Assembly: GCF_900129215.1 (NCBI RefSeq)
Contig: NZ_FQUQ01000001.1
Location: 1,643,456 to 1,707,455, forward strand
Reading direction: 5' to 3'
Source of the DNA: Pedobacter caeni
Lineage (GTDB): Bacteria > Bacteroidota > Bacteroidia > Sphingobacteriales > Sphingobacteriaceae
Length of the DNA: 64,000 nt
This document shows, piece by piece, positions 27,123 to 35,420 of the stretch; the first letter of the stretch is position 1, and every line of letters starts with the position of its first letter. The position numbers were made by a program, and so were the translations under genes. The notes under the pieces were generated by a model. It searched no databases and was not told the origin of the DNA. It saw only the letters and a list, made by a program, of their open reading frames with translations.

Positions 27123-28145
27123 ATGAACGAAAATCTTGATCCCAACTCAGAAAGCTTAACTCCCTTTGAACGTGATATTGAAAAAGTATTGCGCCCGCAG
27201 GAATTTGAAGACTTTACGGGACAGGAAAAGATCATGGAGAACCTGAAGATCTTTGTAAAGGCTGCAAAGTTACGCGGAGAACCTTTGGACCATGTTTTAC
27301 TGCATGGTCCTCCGGGACTTGGCAAGACCACCCTTTCCTATATCATTGCCAATGAAATGGGCGTTGGGATCAAAGTCACATCCGGACCAGTATTAGATAA
27401 ACCCGGAGACCTTGCCGGATTGCTCACCAATCTGGAACCTGGCGATATCTTGTTTATTGATGAGATTCACCGCCTGAGTCCCCTGGTAGAAGAATACCTG
27501 TATTCTGCAATGGAAGATTTCAAGATCGACATCATGCTGGAAAGCGGCCCGAATGCCCGTTCCGTACAGATTAGCCTCAACCCTTTCACCCTGGTTGGTG
27601 CAACCACCAGGTCAGGATTGTTAACCGCACCATTGAGGGCAAGGTTCGGGATCAACTCCCGCCTGGCTTATTATGATGCGAAACTGTTAACTACCATCGT
27701 TTTAAGATCATCAGATATTCTGAAAACCCCGATCACAGAAGAAGGTGCTTATGAAATTGCCCGCCGGAGCAGGGGAACTCCCCGTATCGCCAATGCGCTG
27801 CTGAGAAGGACCCGCGATTTTGCACAGATCAAAGGAAACGGACAAATTGATACCGAGATCGCCAGATACGCTTTAAGGGCTTTAAATGTGGACGAACATG
27901 GCCTGGATGAAATGGACAATAAAATCCTGGTGACCATCATCGATAAGTTCAAAGGAGGTCCTGTAGGATTGAAAACCATTGCTACCGCTGTTGGTGAAGA
28001 TGAAGGCACGATTGAAGAGGTTTATGAACCGTTTTTAATTCAGGAAGGCTTTCTGATGCGCACTTCGCGCGGAAGGGAAGTGACCGAAGCTGCTTATAAA
28101 CACCTGCAAAAGAACTTCCCCGGACAAACAGGAAAACTATTTTAA
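27123..28145 (+). CDS. ruvB: Holliday junction branch-migration ATPase RuvB
   Basis: 340 aa AAA+ motor working with RuvA. Walker [12 protein letters not shown], Walker [12 protein letters not shown], sensor 1 LVGATTRSG, arginine finger region APLRARFG, and the C-terminal winged helix ([26 protein letters not shown]). Full length; ruvA and ruvC are elsewhere. Confidence 0.98.
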   Translation: MNENLDPNSESLTPFERDIEKVLRPQEFEDFTGQEKIMENLKIFVKAAKLRGEPLDHVLLHGPPGLGKTTLSYIIANEMGVGIKVTSGPVLDKPGDLAGLLTNLEPGDILFIDEIHRLSPLVEEYLYSAMEDFKIDIMLESGPNARSVQISLNPFTLVGATTRSGLLTAPLRARFGINSRLAYYDAKLLTTIVLRSSDILKTPITEEGAYEIARRSRGTPRIANALLRRTRDFAQIKGNGQIDTEIARYALRALNVDEHGLDEMDNKILVTIIDKFKGGPVGLKTIATAVGEDEGTIEEVYEPFLIQEGFLMRTSRGREVTEAAYKHLQKNFPGQTGKLF

Positions 28146-28198
28146 TGTTTCTGCTCATTTAGGCATCATTTCTGTTCTTATTAGCTAAATTAACTGAT

Positions 28199-29707
28199 AT
28201 GAACATAGAAACGAGAAAACTTACCTTAGCGGATTACAATGATTTGAAAGAATCAATGCAACAGGCCTATGATACCCTGGGTGGACAGATATGGAGCAAA
28301 AGCAGCATTGAAAGATTACTTAAATTATTTCCCGAAGGTCAGCTCTGCATCGCAGTAGACGACAAAGTGGTGGCTTGTTCTTTATCAATCATCGTAGACT
28401 ATGATGAATATGGTGATAAACATACCTATAAAAATATTACCGGAGACTACTCCTTTTCTACCCACGACTCTGAGGGGGATGTATTGTATGGCATAGAAAT
28501 CTTTGTAAGCCCTGAATTCAGGGGTTTAAGACTGGGCAGAAGGCTATATGAAGCGAGAAAAGAACTGTGTGAAAGCCTGAACCTGAAAAGTATCATTGCC
28601 GGAGGAAGAATCCCCCGTTACCATGAGTACGCAGCAACCCTTAGCCCGAGACAATATATTGATAAGGTAAAGGCAAAAGAAATCTTCGATCCTACCCTTA
28701 CTTTCCAGATCTCTAACGATTTTCACGTGAGGAAGGTGCTTAAAAATTATCTGCCAGGTGATCATGAATCCAAGGATTATGCGACCCTGCTGGAATGGAA
28801 CAACATCTACTATCAGGGAATAGATGCTTCGGCACGCTCGGCAAAAACCATCAGGATTGGTCTGGTGCAATGGCAAATGAGGCTCTTCCCGGATATTGAA
28901 GCTTTTTATGAACAGGTGGAGTTCTTTGTAGACGCAGTGAGTGGCTACAAATCAGATTTCATCATGTTCCCTGAGTTTTTTAATACACCTTTATTACAAC
29001 CCTATAACCATTTACCGGAAATGGAAGCCATGCGTAAGCTGGCCGAACTGACCGAAGAGATCGTGCAGAAAATTCAGGAATATGCAGTTTCCTACAATGT
29101 AAATGTGATTTCCGGAAGCATGCCTATTTTAGAGAATAACAAGCTTTATAATGCGACCTATTTATGCCATAGAAGTGGCAAGACCGAAGAATACCGTAAA
29201 ATCCATATCACTCCAAACGAACAGAAATATTATGGAATGGTGGGTGGAGATAAAATCCAGGTATTTGATACCGATTGCGGAAAAATCGGAATCCTGATCT
29301 GTTATGACGTAGAATTTCCGGAATTGAGCAGAATTTATGCAGATCAGGGCATGCAAATTCTTTTTGTGCCTTTTCTAACCGATACCCAAAATGGGTACAC
29401 CAGGGTAAGAAGGTGTGCGCAGGCCAGAGCCATTGAAAACGAATGTTATGTGGCCATAGCAGGATGTGTGGGCAATTTGCCAAAGGTGAACAACATGGAC
29501 ATACAGTTTGCGCAGTCTGCTGTCTTTACTCCTTCCGATTTTGCCTTCCCAACCAATGCCGTAAAAGCAGAAACGACACCGAATACAGAAATGATGCTCG
29601 TAGTAGACGTAGACCTTCACCTTTTAGATGAGCTCCATCATTTTGGAACCGTAAAAATCCTGAAAGATCGTCGTACAGATCTTTATGAAGTGAGGTTACT
29701 CAAATAA
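28199..29707 (+). CDS. GNAT acetyltransferase / carbon-nitrogen hydrolase fusion
   Basis: 502 aa in two parts. Residues 1-205: GNAT N-acetyltransferase, with the acetyl-CoA pyrophosphate loop SPEFRGLRLGRRLYEARKEL at 104-123. Residues 218-500: nitrilase-superfamily amidase with the complete Glu-Lys-Cys triad, Glu259 (MFPEFF), Lys334 (YRKIHITP) and Cys368 (LICYDVEFPE). Full-length homologues are annotated as bifunctional in Bacteroidota, but the substrate is unknown; coupled deacylation/acylation of an amine or amide is plausible. Single-gene unit ended by a 13-bp hairpin. Confidence 0.92.
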   Translation: MNIETRKLTLADYNDLKESMQQAYDTLGGQIWSKSSIERLLKLFPEGQLCIAVDDKVVACSLSIIVDYDEYGDKHTYKNITGDYSFSTHDSEGDVLYGIEIFVSPEFRGLRLGRRLYEARKELCESLNLKSIIAGGRIPRYHEYAATLSPRQYIDKVKAKEIFDPTLTFQISNDFHVRKVLKNYLPGDHESKDYATLLEWNNIYYQGIDASARSAKTIRIGLVQWQMRLFPDIEAFYEQVEFFVDAVSGYKSDFIMFPEFFNTPLLQPYNHLPEMEAMRKLAELTEEIVQKIQEYAVSYNVNVISGSMPILENNKLYNATYLCHRSGKTEEYRKIHITPNEQKYYGMVGGDKIQVFDTDCGKIGILICYDVEFPELSRIYADQGMQILFVPFLTDTQNGYTRVRRCAQARAIENECYVAIAGCVGNLPKVNNMDIQFAQSAVFTPSDFAFPTNAVKAETTPNTEMMLVVDVDLHLLDELHHFGTVKILKDRRTDLYEVRLLK

Positions 29708-29710
29708 AAT

Positions 29711-29750
29711 TTGCCGGAATGCTGAGGTTATTCCCAAAGCATTCCGGCAA
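29711..29750. terminator. Terminator hairpin after GNAT-nitrilase gene
   Basis: Perfect 13-bp stem TTGCCGGAATGCT/AGCATTCCGGCAA with a 14-nt loop, 4 nt after the stop codon. It can also terminate the minus-strand small gene, with AAATTTTATTT following on that strand. Confidence 0.75.
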
Positions 29751-29776
29751 ACTTCCTCATGAGGCTGTTTTCTTAA

Positions 29777-29989
29777 CTAATGTCTGAAAAACAACCAGTA
29801 AATCAGTAATGCAATTACCAATATGGGTATGATCCATTTCAGTACCGGTCCGGCACCATTCTTATCGTATTCATTTACGGCCTGCGGAGAAGGCCCGGGA
29901 TCCTCTTTATGTTTATTGTAATTCGTTTCTATTGGTACATGTGGTTTTAGTGGTGGATCCTCTTTGTGTTGTGGATTGTTGTGTTCCAT
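29777..29989 (-). CDS. Small tail-anchored membrane protein, unknown
   Basis: 70 aa. The first 48 residues are hydrophilic and rich in Pro, Lys, Glu and Asn (HKEDPPLKPHVP and again HKEDPGPSP, a short internal repeat). Then comes one clear membrane helix (VLKWIIPILVIALLIYWLFF) ending four residues from the C-terminus. It fits a tail-anchored inner-membrane protein. ATG start, own intergenic space on both sides. Function unknown. Confidence 0.7.
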   Translation of the reverse strand: MEHNNPQHKEDPPLKPHVPIETNYNKHKEDPGPSPQAVNEYDKNGAGPVLKWIIPILVIALLIYWLFFRH

Positions 29990-30056
29990 GATTTCAATGT
30001 TTAAGTCCAGTTTAATAACAACACCCCATCTTCTAAAAGGTTTTCCCGCGAAATCT

Positions 30057-30064
30057 TATCTTTG
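30057..30064 (+). promoter_or_regulatory. -7 box of queG, leaderless start
   Basis: TATCTTTG, exact TAnnTTTG, 6 nt before the ATG at 30071; a GGTTTTC block about 15 nt upstream may be the -33 region. Confidence 0.5.
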
Positions 30065-30070
30065 TAGCCG

Positions 30071-31012
30071 ATGTTGAACAATTCCGCAAAATACAGCAAG
30101 ATGATTAAAGCCGAAGCCTTAAGGCTGGGCTTCATGCAATGCGGAATTGCCAAAGCAGGATTTCTGGAAGAGGAAGCACCCAGACTGGAGCAATGGCTGG
30201 CAAATAACCACCATGGTGAGATGGGGTATATGGAAAATCATTTTGATAAAAGGCTGGATCCAAGGCTTCTTGTGGACGATTCAAAATCAGTCATATCGCT
30301 CACACTGAACTATTTTCCTGAAGAAAGACAGCAGGATCCTGATGCGCCTAAAATATCTAAATATGCCTATGGTACCGATTACCACACCGTGATCAAGGAC
30401 AAACTCTTTCAATTGCTTAATTTCATTTCAGAGGAAATCGGGGAAGTCAGCGGACGGGCTTTTGTGGATTCGGCTCCCGTGATGGACCGGGCATGGGCGA
30501 AACGTGCCGGTATAGGCTGGATTGGTAAAAACAGCAACCTGATCAATAAAAAGAGTGGTTCATTCTTTTTCCTTGCAGAGCTGATTGTAGACCTCGACCT
30601 GGAATACGACACCCCTTTTGAGACCGATCATTGCGGCACCTGCACCAAATGTATCGATGCCTGTCCTACTGACGCGATCTTATCGCCCTTCATCATAGAT
30701 GCAAAAAAATGTATTTCTTACCTGACCATAGAGTTAAGGGAAGAAATACCGCAATCCTTTAATGATAAGATGGAAAACTGGATGTTTGGCTGCGATATTT
30801 GTCAGGATGTCTGTCCATGGAACAGGTTTTCAGTTCCTCATTCAGAACCTAAGTTTCAACCCAATGAAAACCTGTTACAGATGAAACGGGAAGATTGGCT
30901 GGACATTACCGAAGATGTTTTTAAGACGATCTTTAAAAACTCTGCGGTGAAGCGGACGAAGTTTAAAGGCTTGACCAGAAATATAGATTTCATTAAAACA
31001 TTACCCAAATAA
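30071..31012 (+). CDS. queG: Epoxyqueuosine reductase
   Basis: 313 aa. Last step of queuosine synthesis in tRNA: reduces epoxyqueuosine with cobalamin and two 4Fe-4S clusters. The N-terminal cobalamin-binding half contains [22 protein letters not shown] with the conserved catalytic-region Asp. The clusters are [16 protein letters not shown] and [11 protein letters not shown]. Full length for the QueG family. Followed by a hairpin terminator. Confidence 0.95.
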   Translation: MLNNSAKYSKMIKAEALRLGFMQCGIAKAGFLEEEAPRLEQWLANNHHGEMGYMENHFDKRLDPRLLVDDSKSVISLTLNYFPEERQQDPDAPKISKYAYGTDYHTVIKDKLFQLLNFISEEIGEVSGRAFVDSAPVMDRAWAKRAGIGWIGKNSNLINKKSGSFFFLAELIVDLDLEYDTPFETDHCGTCTKCIDACPTDAILSPFIIDAKKCISYLTIELREEIPQSFNDKMENWMFGCDICQDVCPWNRFSVPHSEPKFQPNENLLQMKREDWLDITEDVFKTIFKNSAVKRTKFKGLTRNIDFIKTLPK

Positions 31013-31013
31013 A

Positions 31014-31045
31014 AAAGGTGCCTGTATTTGATTACGGACACCTTT
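31014..31045. terminator. Bidirectional terminator between queG and the tlpA-like gene
   Basis: AAAGGTG (31014-31020) pairs with CACCTTT (31039-31045), extended by an imperfect inner stem, with A- and T-rich flanks; lies between two convergent genes. Confidence 0.7.
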
Positions 31046-31067
31046 ATATAGTTTGTATTTCTATACT

Positions 31068-31697
31068 TTATTTTAATAGTTTATCTATGAATCCGATAAT
31101 TTCAGGATCGCTGTAATCTGCTGCACCCAAATGATGGAAGGCCAGTTTGCCTGCTTTATCAAGGATCACGGTAGTTGGCATTGAACCTGCAAAATATTCC
31201 TTTGGAACTTCGCTTTCCGGTAGATAAACAGGAAGCGTATAGCCATTCTTTTTCATAAAATCATTGGCCTGCTGGTATTTTCCGTCTACATCAACCATGA
31301 TAAACACCACCTGATCGTTCTCTTTATACTTAGTATATAAAGCCTGAATAGATGGCATCTCAGCGATGCATGGAGGACACCAGGTTGCCCAGAAATTAAC
31401 AAAAACAACTTTTCCTTTTAGTTCAGCAAGGCTGATGGATTTTCCTTTACCATCTGCAAAGGTCACTTGCTCCCCACCAGGTACTGCCACGGCAGTATCT
31501 GTTTCCGGCTCTGAGCTTTTTGGTATCGCCGGTTCCTGAACCAAACCTATTTTCATCAGGTTTTGGATGACCCAGCCTTTGGCTTCCGGGCTGAATATAA
31601 TCGTGAGTACAAATAGTATGGCTATCGCCATCCCGATATTGGAAAAGGTAAACCAGTTCTTTTTTGGTGTATGATGTTGATCTTTTATTGAGGTCAT
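31068..31697 (-). CDS. TlpA-like membrane-anchored thioredoxin
   Basis: 209 aa. One N-terminal membrane helix (IGMAIAILFVLTIIF, about residues 21-36) anchors a periplasmic thioredoxin-fold domain with active site WATWCPPCIAEMP and the cis-Pro loop GSMPTTVILD. Probably a disulfide reductase for periplasmic or cytochrome-maturation substrates, as for TlpA/ResA. The gene starts 58 nt after the small membrane protein gene on the same strand and may share its transcript. Confidence 0.9.
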   Translation of the reverse strand: MTSIKDQHHTPKKNWFTFSNIGMAIAILFVLTIIFSPEAKGWVIQNLMKIGLVQEPAIPKSSEPETDTAVAVPGGEQVTFADGKGKSISLAELKGKVVFVNFWATWCPPCIAEMPSIQALYTKYKENDQVVFIMVDVDGKYQQANDFMKKNGYTLPVYLPESEVPKEYFAGSMPTTVILDKAGKLAFHHLGAADYSDPEIIGFIDKLLK

Positions 31698-31755
31698 GGT
31701 ATGTGTTTTAAAATTGCAATACTGATTAATTTAAGAAATGTTAAAAATCAGAATC

Positions 31756-32196
31756 CTATATCAGCAATAATCGGTTTTGCAGGAAAATCGCAGTTTTTGG
31801 CGAACGAATCCGGGAGTATGGGATTGGAATGCGACTCAGCTTTTTATCGGTTACCAGAAGGGAAATCAGAAACCCTGGCAAGATCAAAAACAAGAAAGGC
31901 AACAAGTTAGCCGTGCTTGCCTGAGCTCTGGATGTCAGTTGAACCGATGCTTTTACGCAGGTTTTCATTTTACAGTCAGATATTCCGGATTCAAGCTTTA
32001 CTTTTGGAAGCGCAATGGCCTTAACCGCTTTTACAGAGGCCGACTTTTCCGAAACCGAAGTAGAAAAAAAGAAGATGATGCCTTGTTTCAACGCACATGA
32101 AGAAGGCAGGCATAAAGTAAGCAATAAAAAGAAAGCCAGAACCTGACGGCCTTTAACAATTAATTGATCAGGAATATGGCTGCATAATCTCTTCAT
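31756..32196 (-). CDS. Small Cys-containing membrane protein, unknown
   Basis: 146 aa from ATG 32196. Two hydrophobic segments (about residues 19-34, and 95-113, NLLPFLFLILPGFLISLLV) flank a Lys/Ser-rich loop holding Cys pairs (DCKMKTC). The C-terminus is basic and hydrophobic. A perfect -7 box (32210-32203) lies 6 nt before the ATG, which supports real expression; the in-frame TTG at 32205 falls inside the box. Position just upstream of a TlpA-like thioredoxin hints at a link to periplasmic thiol or metal chemistry, but that is inference; no family is recognised. Confidence 0.6.
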   Translation of the reverse strand: MKRLCSHIPDQLIVKGRQVLAFFLLLTLCLPSSCALKQGIIFFFSTSVSEKSASVKAVKAIALPKVKLESGISDCKMKTCVKASVQLTSRAQASTANLLPFLFLILPGFLISLLVTDKKLSRIPIPYSRIRSPKTAIFLQNRLLLI

Positions 32197-32202
32197 CCGG
32201 CA

Positions 32203-32210
32203 CAAAAATA
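32203..32210 (-). promoter_or_regulatory. -7 box of the small membrane protein gene
   Basis: Reads TATTTTTG on the minus strand, 6 nt before ATG 32196, suggesting a leaderless message. Confidence 0.45.
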
Positions 32211-32252
32211 ACGATTTAAACTAAAGGTTATTCATTTATTCCATAATACAAA

Positions 32253-32278
32253 AAAAGGAGCCTTTTCAGACTCCTTTT
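32253..32278 (-). terminator. Terminator of the M1 peptidase gene
   Basis: AAAAGGAG/CTCCTTTT, 8-bp stem with a 10-nt loop, flanked by A- and T-runs, starting 36 nt downstream of the peptidase stop on the minus strand. Confidence 0.7.
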
Positions 32279-32314
32279 ATTAAAATATTCCGATTACGAC
32301 AAACGCCCTGATCA

Positions 32315-34177
32315 CTACAAACTCAATACATTATCCGATTTGTCTTTATCCGGTACATGGGCACTTCCCATTTCTACTCTTTTCAATTTTTTATCTCCCG
32401 GAACCTTGATGCTCACCTTCTGATCTCCTTTTTCCCAGACACCGATACTCTGATGAACCTGTTTCGTAGAACCATCCTCGTAGGTCAGTAAAAGATCTAC
32501 CGGCATTGGCTTATTGCTTTTGTTTTCAATGATCAGCACATATTCCTCTCCCACTTTATCAGCAGAAACAATCCCCATATCTGTGACTCCTTCTTCAAAA
32601 AACCAGCGTTTCCAGAACCAGTCCATATTTTTACCTGATCCTTCGTTCATGCTGTAAAAGAAATCGAAAGGCATCGGGTGTTTTCCCTGCCATTGCGTGA
32701 TATAATGGTGTAAAGCTTTGTGAAACAATTCATCTCCAAGATAATCCTTAACAAAAAGATACCCCAATCCTGGCTTAGGATAAGAGTTCGTGAATGAACC
32801 TGCCCCCTGAAGTTCTGTGCTTAAGGTCACGATCGGCACATCATCCTTAGAACCTGAAGACATTGCTGTCGGTGCTACCCCATACTCATCAACCATAGTG
32901 GTATCAATCATAGGTCCGATCAGCCATTCACCGATGGTTGCCCAACCTTCATCCATCCAGGCATATTTCGTTTCATTCGTTCCCATATAAAAAGGGAACA
33001 TGGTATGAAAAATTTCATGAACCGTTAATGTAATGGCGTCCTGCCTTTTTTCTACCGGGTTATCGTTTACCATCATCGGGTACTCCATCTGATCCAGACC
33101 ATCAAAGATCGTCTCGTGTGCGTATGGATAAGGCCATTTAGGGAAAGTGTAACTCATGGCATGAACCGTTTGACGGGCAAAGTCAATTACCTCATAATAA
33201 TCCTTATGTATCGGGTTAAAGGCTGCATCAACCCGGGTCCTTCTTCCTGTCTGAGGATCAACCACCAGACTCGTAGACTTCCACAGGTAATGGTCACTTG
33301 TGGCAAACACAAAGTCAGTTACATTCTTTGCTTCAAACTTCCAGGTATTGAAAGCCTGATCTGCAGTGACTGCTTTGTTTTCTAAATCTTTATCATCAAT
33401 CACATCGATTACTGCGTCTTCTTTTTCTGCTTTCGCCAGACGTTCTGCGATGTCTTTTTTAAGCACCTGTTTGGCATTCAGCAAATCTCCTGTCGCCCAG
33501 ACTACAAAGTTTTTAGGAACGGTAATCTCTCCTTTGAAATTGCAGAAATCGTTGTAAAACTCTACATCTCCGGTATAAGGAAATTTGTTCCATCCATCGA
33601 TATCGTCATAAACAGCAATACGGGGAAAGAAATAAGCCACAAAATGAGAACCTTCATCTACCTGTCCGGTGCGCATATGTGAGCCCTTATTGAGGTCATA
33701 TTTATATTCAATCTTTAATTTGATGTGTTTTCCGGGAGCCAATGCCGCAATTGCAGTCTGCATATTTGTTCCTTCAATTCGCATTGCTTTATCCTCCAGC
33801 TTATGGCCATCGGCCTGCATGGAAAGGATACTTACCCCTTCATTCAGGTCACGGTCATTGAACTTGGTTTTCCTTTCCACCCCTTTCTTGTACAGATTTG
33901 GATAAAGCTTAAACCACAACTGTTTCAAGGTATCAGGGCTATTGTTATAATACACCACGTCTACGATTCCTTTCAGTTCACGGCTCGTCGGATTAAAATT
34001 AACTTTCAGGTCGTAATTAGCGGTGTTCTGCCAGTATTTAGCTCCGGGTTTTCCAGTTGCAGCCCGCGTTCCTTTGGCATAAGCGGCCTGAATTTCTGCC
34101 GGCACAGGCAAACTTTGCTGTGCTGAAACCAAACCGGAAAGGCATAACGATACCAGCAAAAGTGAGATTTTCTTCAT
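32315..34177 (-). CDS. Exported M1-family metallopeptidase
   Basis: 620 aa from ATG 34177 (the TTG three codons upstream adds nothing). Signal peptide KKISLLLVSLCLSGLVSA. Gluzincin catalytic site HEIFH at 387-391, with the third zinc ligand Glu410 in WMDEGWAT exactly 18 residues after the second His, as required for M1. The usual substrate-binding GxMEN loop is replaced by FDGLDQMEYPMMV. Most likely a periplasmic or surface aminopeptidase-type enzyme. Single gene, terminators on both sides. Confidence 0.93.
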   Translation of the reverse strand: MKKISLLLVSLCLSGLVSAQQSLPVPAEIQAAYAKGTRAATGKPGAKYWQNTANYDLKVNFNPTSRELKGIVDVVYYNNSPDTLKQLWFKLYPNLYKKGVERKTKFNDRDLNEGVSILSMQADGHKLEDKAMRIEGTNMQTAIAALAPGKHIKLKIEYKYDLNKGSHMRTGQVDEGSHFVAYFFPRIAVYDDIDGWNKFPYTGDVEFYNDFCNFKGEITVPKNFVVWATGDLLNAKQVLKKDIAERLAKAEKEDAVIDVIDDKDLENKAVTADQAFNTWKFEAKNVTDFVFATSDHYLWKSTSLVVDPQTGRRTRVDAAFNPIHKDYYEVIDFARQTVHAMSYTFPKWPYPYAHETIFDGLDQMEYPMMVNDNPVEKRQDAITLTVHEIFHTMFPFYMGTNETKYAWMDEGWATIGEWLIGPMIDTTMVDEYGVAPTAMSSGSKDDVPIVTLSTELQGAGSFTNSYPKPGLGYLFVKDYLGDELFHKALHHYITQWQGKHPMPFDFFYSMNEGSGKNMDWFWKRWFFEEGVTDMGIVSADKVGEEYVLIIENKSNKPMPVDLLLTYEDGSTKQVHQSIGVWEKGDQKVSIKVPGDKKLKRVEMGSAHVPDKDKSDNVLSL

Positions 34178-34201
34178 AACGATCAATTGTTTTTAACAAA
34201 A

Positions 34202-34238
34202 AAAGAGGATGCCGGAAATTAAACCAGACAACCTCTTT
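34202..34238 (-). terminator. Terminator of the DEDDh exonuclease gene
   Basis: AAAGAGG (34202-34208) pairs with CCTCTTT (34232-34238). Read on the minus strand the second arm runs into seven T residues, a classic intrinsic terminator, 20 nt after the stop. Confidence 0.8.
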
Positions 34239-34258
34239 ATATTTTCTAATATTTCTTT

Positions 34259-35233
34259 CTATTTTCCAAACTTCATCTTCAGTTGCTCTAACATGTCATT
34301 AGTTACCTCTACTGCCGGTTTTGGCTTTTTAGGTGGCGCAGCTGATGGGTTGGGTTTAACATTAGGATTTGGCTTAGGCTTATTTGCCACCACTTGCTGC
34401 TGTTGCTTTTCCTGCTTCAGCTGCTCCTTTTTTTTGTTCCAGCGGGTCCAGATCTCTTCCAGTTTCTTCTTGGTATAAAGCGGGAAATCACCCTGTTTCA
34501 TCCAGGCATAATAACTAGGCTCTGTATCAAACACCTGTTCTACGGTTTTACCTTTATGTTTACCAAAATTGAAGATTTCCTGATCCTGCTCATTGAAGAC
34601 CATTCTTCCGGCAAAATCTACCGGTTTATTCATATTGGTAAAAGTATGAAGGGCATCTACATCATTTTTTACCGGCTTGGAGATCTTACCTTGTTTATCT
34701 TCAAACTCAGTGTCACTATAGCGCTCAATCTGCGCAAGCAATACATGGTAAGTAGCGGTAATATCTGCTTCGGCAGAATGTGCGTTAACAATGTCTTTAT
34801 TGCAATAAAACTTATATGCAGCACGTAAAGTGCGTTGTTCCATCTGGTGAAAAATGTTCTGAACATCGACAAATTTCCTGTCAGACATTTCAAAATCTAC
34901 TCCTGCTCTTAAAAATTCTTCCAGCAATACCGGAATATCGAATCTGTTGGAATTGTACCCTGCAAGGTCTGCATCACCGATAAACTCAGCAAGTTCAGCA
35001 GCTACAGCTTTGAAGGTCGGCTCATTGGCAATGTCCTTATCGTAGATTCCATGAATCAGCGATGATGCCAAAGGAATCGGCATTTCAGGATTTATGAGCA
35101 AGGTTTTGATCAGCTCAGATCCATCAGGCATTGCTTTTAAAATGGCAATTTCAACAATACGATCTGCACCTACATTTACACCTGTAGTTTCAAGATCAAA
35201 AAAAGCAAGAGGGCGGTTTAAATTTAATTTCAT
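34259..35233 (-). CDS. DnaQ-like DEDDh 3'-5' exonuclease
   Basis: 324 aa. Residues about 8-180 form the exonuclease: LAFFDLETTG (Asp, Glu), NSNRFDIPVL (Asp), and AHSAEADITATYHVL (His and Asp), so all DEDDh residues are present. Residues about 210-260 match the DUF3820 type (FNFGKHKGKTVEQV...YYAWMKQGDFP), often fused to these nucleases. The C-terminus is a Lys/Gln/Pro-rich linker (KPKPNPNVKPNPS). It is not fused to polymerase III alpha; could be an epsilon-like proofreader or a repair nuclease. Confidence 0.9.
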   Translation of the reverse strand: MKLNLNRPLAFFDLETTGVNVGADRIVEIAILKAMPDGSELIKTLLINPEMPIPLASSLIHGIYDKDIANEPTFKAVAAELAEFIGDADLAGYNSNRFDIPVLLEEFLRAGVDFEMSDRKFVDVQNIFHQMEQRTLRAAYKFYCNKDIVNAHSAEADITATYHVLLAQIERYSDTEFEDKQGKISKPVKNDVDALHTFTNMNKPVDFAGRMVFNEQDQEIFNFGKHKGKTVEQVFDTEPSYYAWMKQGDFPLYTKKKLEEIWTRWNKKKEQLKQEKQQQQVVANKPKPNPNVKPNPSAAPPKKPKPAVEVTNDMLEQLKMKFGK

Positions 35234-35341
35234 TAGTATATATTGCTATTTTTAAAGGTTTGAATCCTCAGGAATTCATTTTCTAACTCTTTGGTAGCTT
35301 TTCAAAAGTCGTAAAAATCATCCATTAAACCTGAACTTATT

Positions 35342-35349
35342 TAGTTTTG
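35342..35349 (+). promoter_or_regulatory. -7 box of the DUF3857 pair
   Basis: TAGTTTTG, exact TAnnTTTG, about 70 nt before the ATG of the first gene. Confidence 0.4.
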
Positions 35350-35420
35350 TACAAAATAGCAGCAGTTCTTTTATTTTTTCCGGAAGTACCTTACCTTGGC
35401 CTTTAATTAGTTACGCTCTT

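Noticed and set aside
31701..31910. 69-codon plus-strand frame
   Set aside because: Antisense to the small membrane protein gene at 31756-32196, which has a promoter box and hydrophobic segments; the plus frame looks random.
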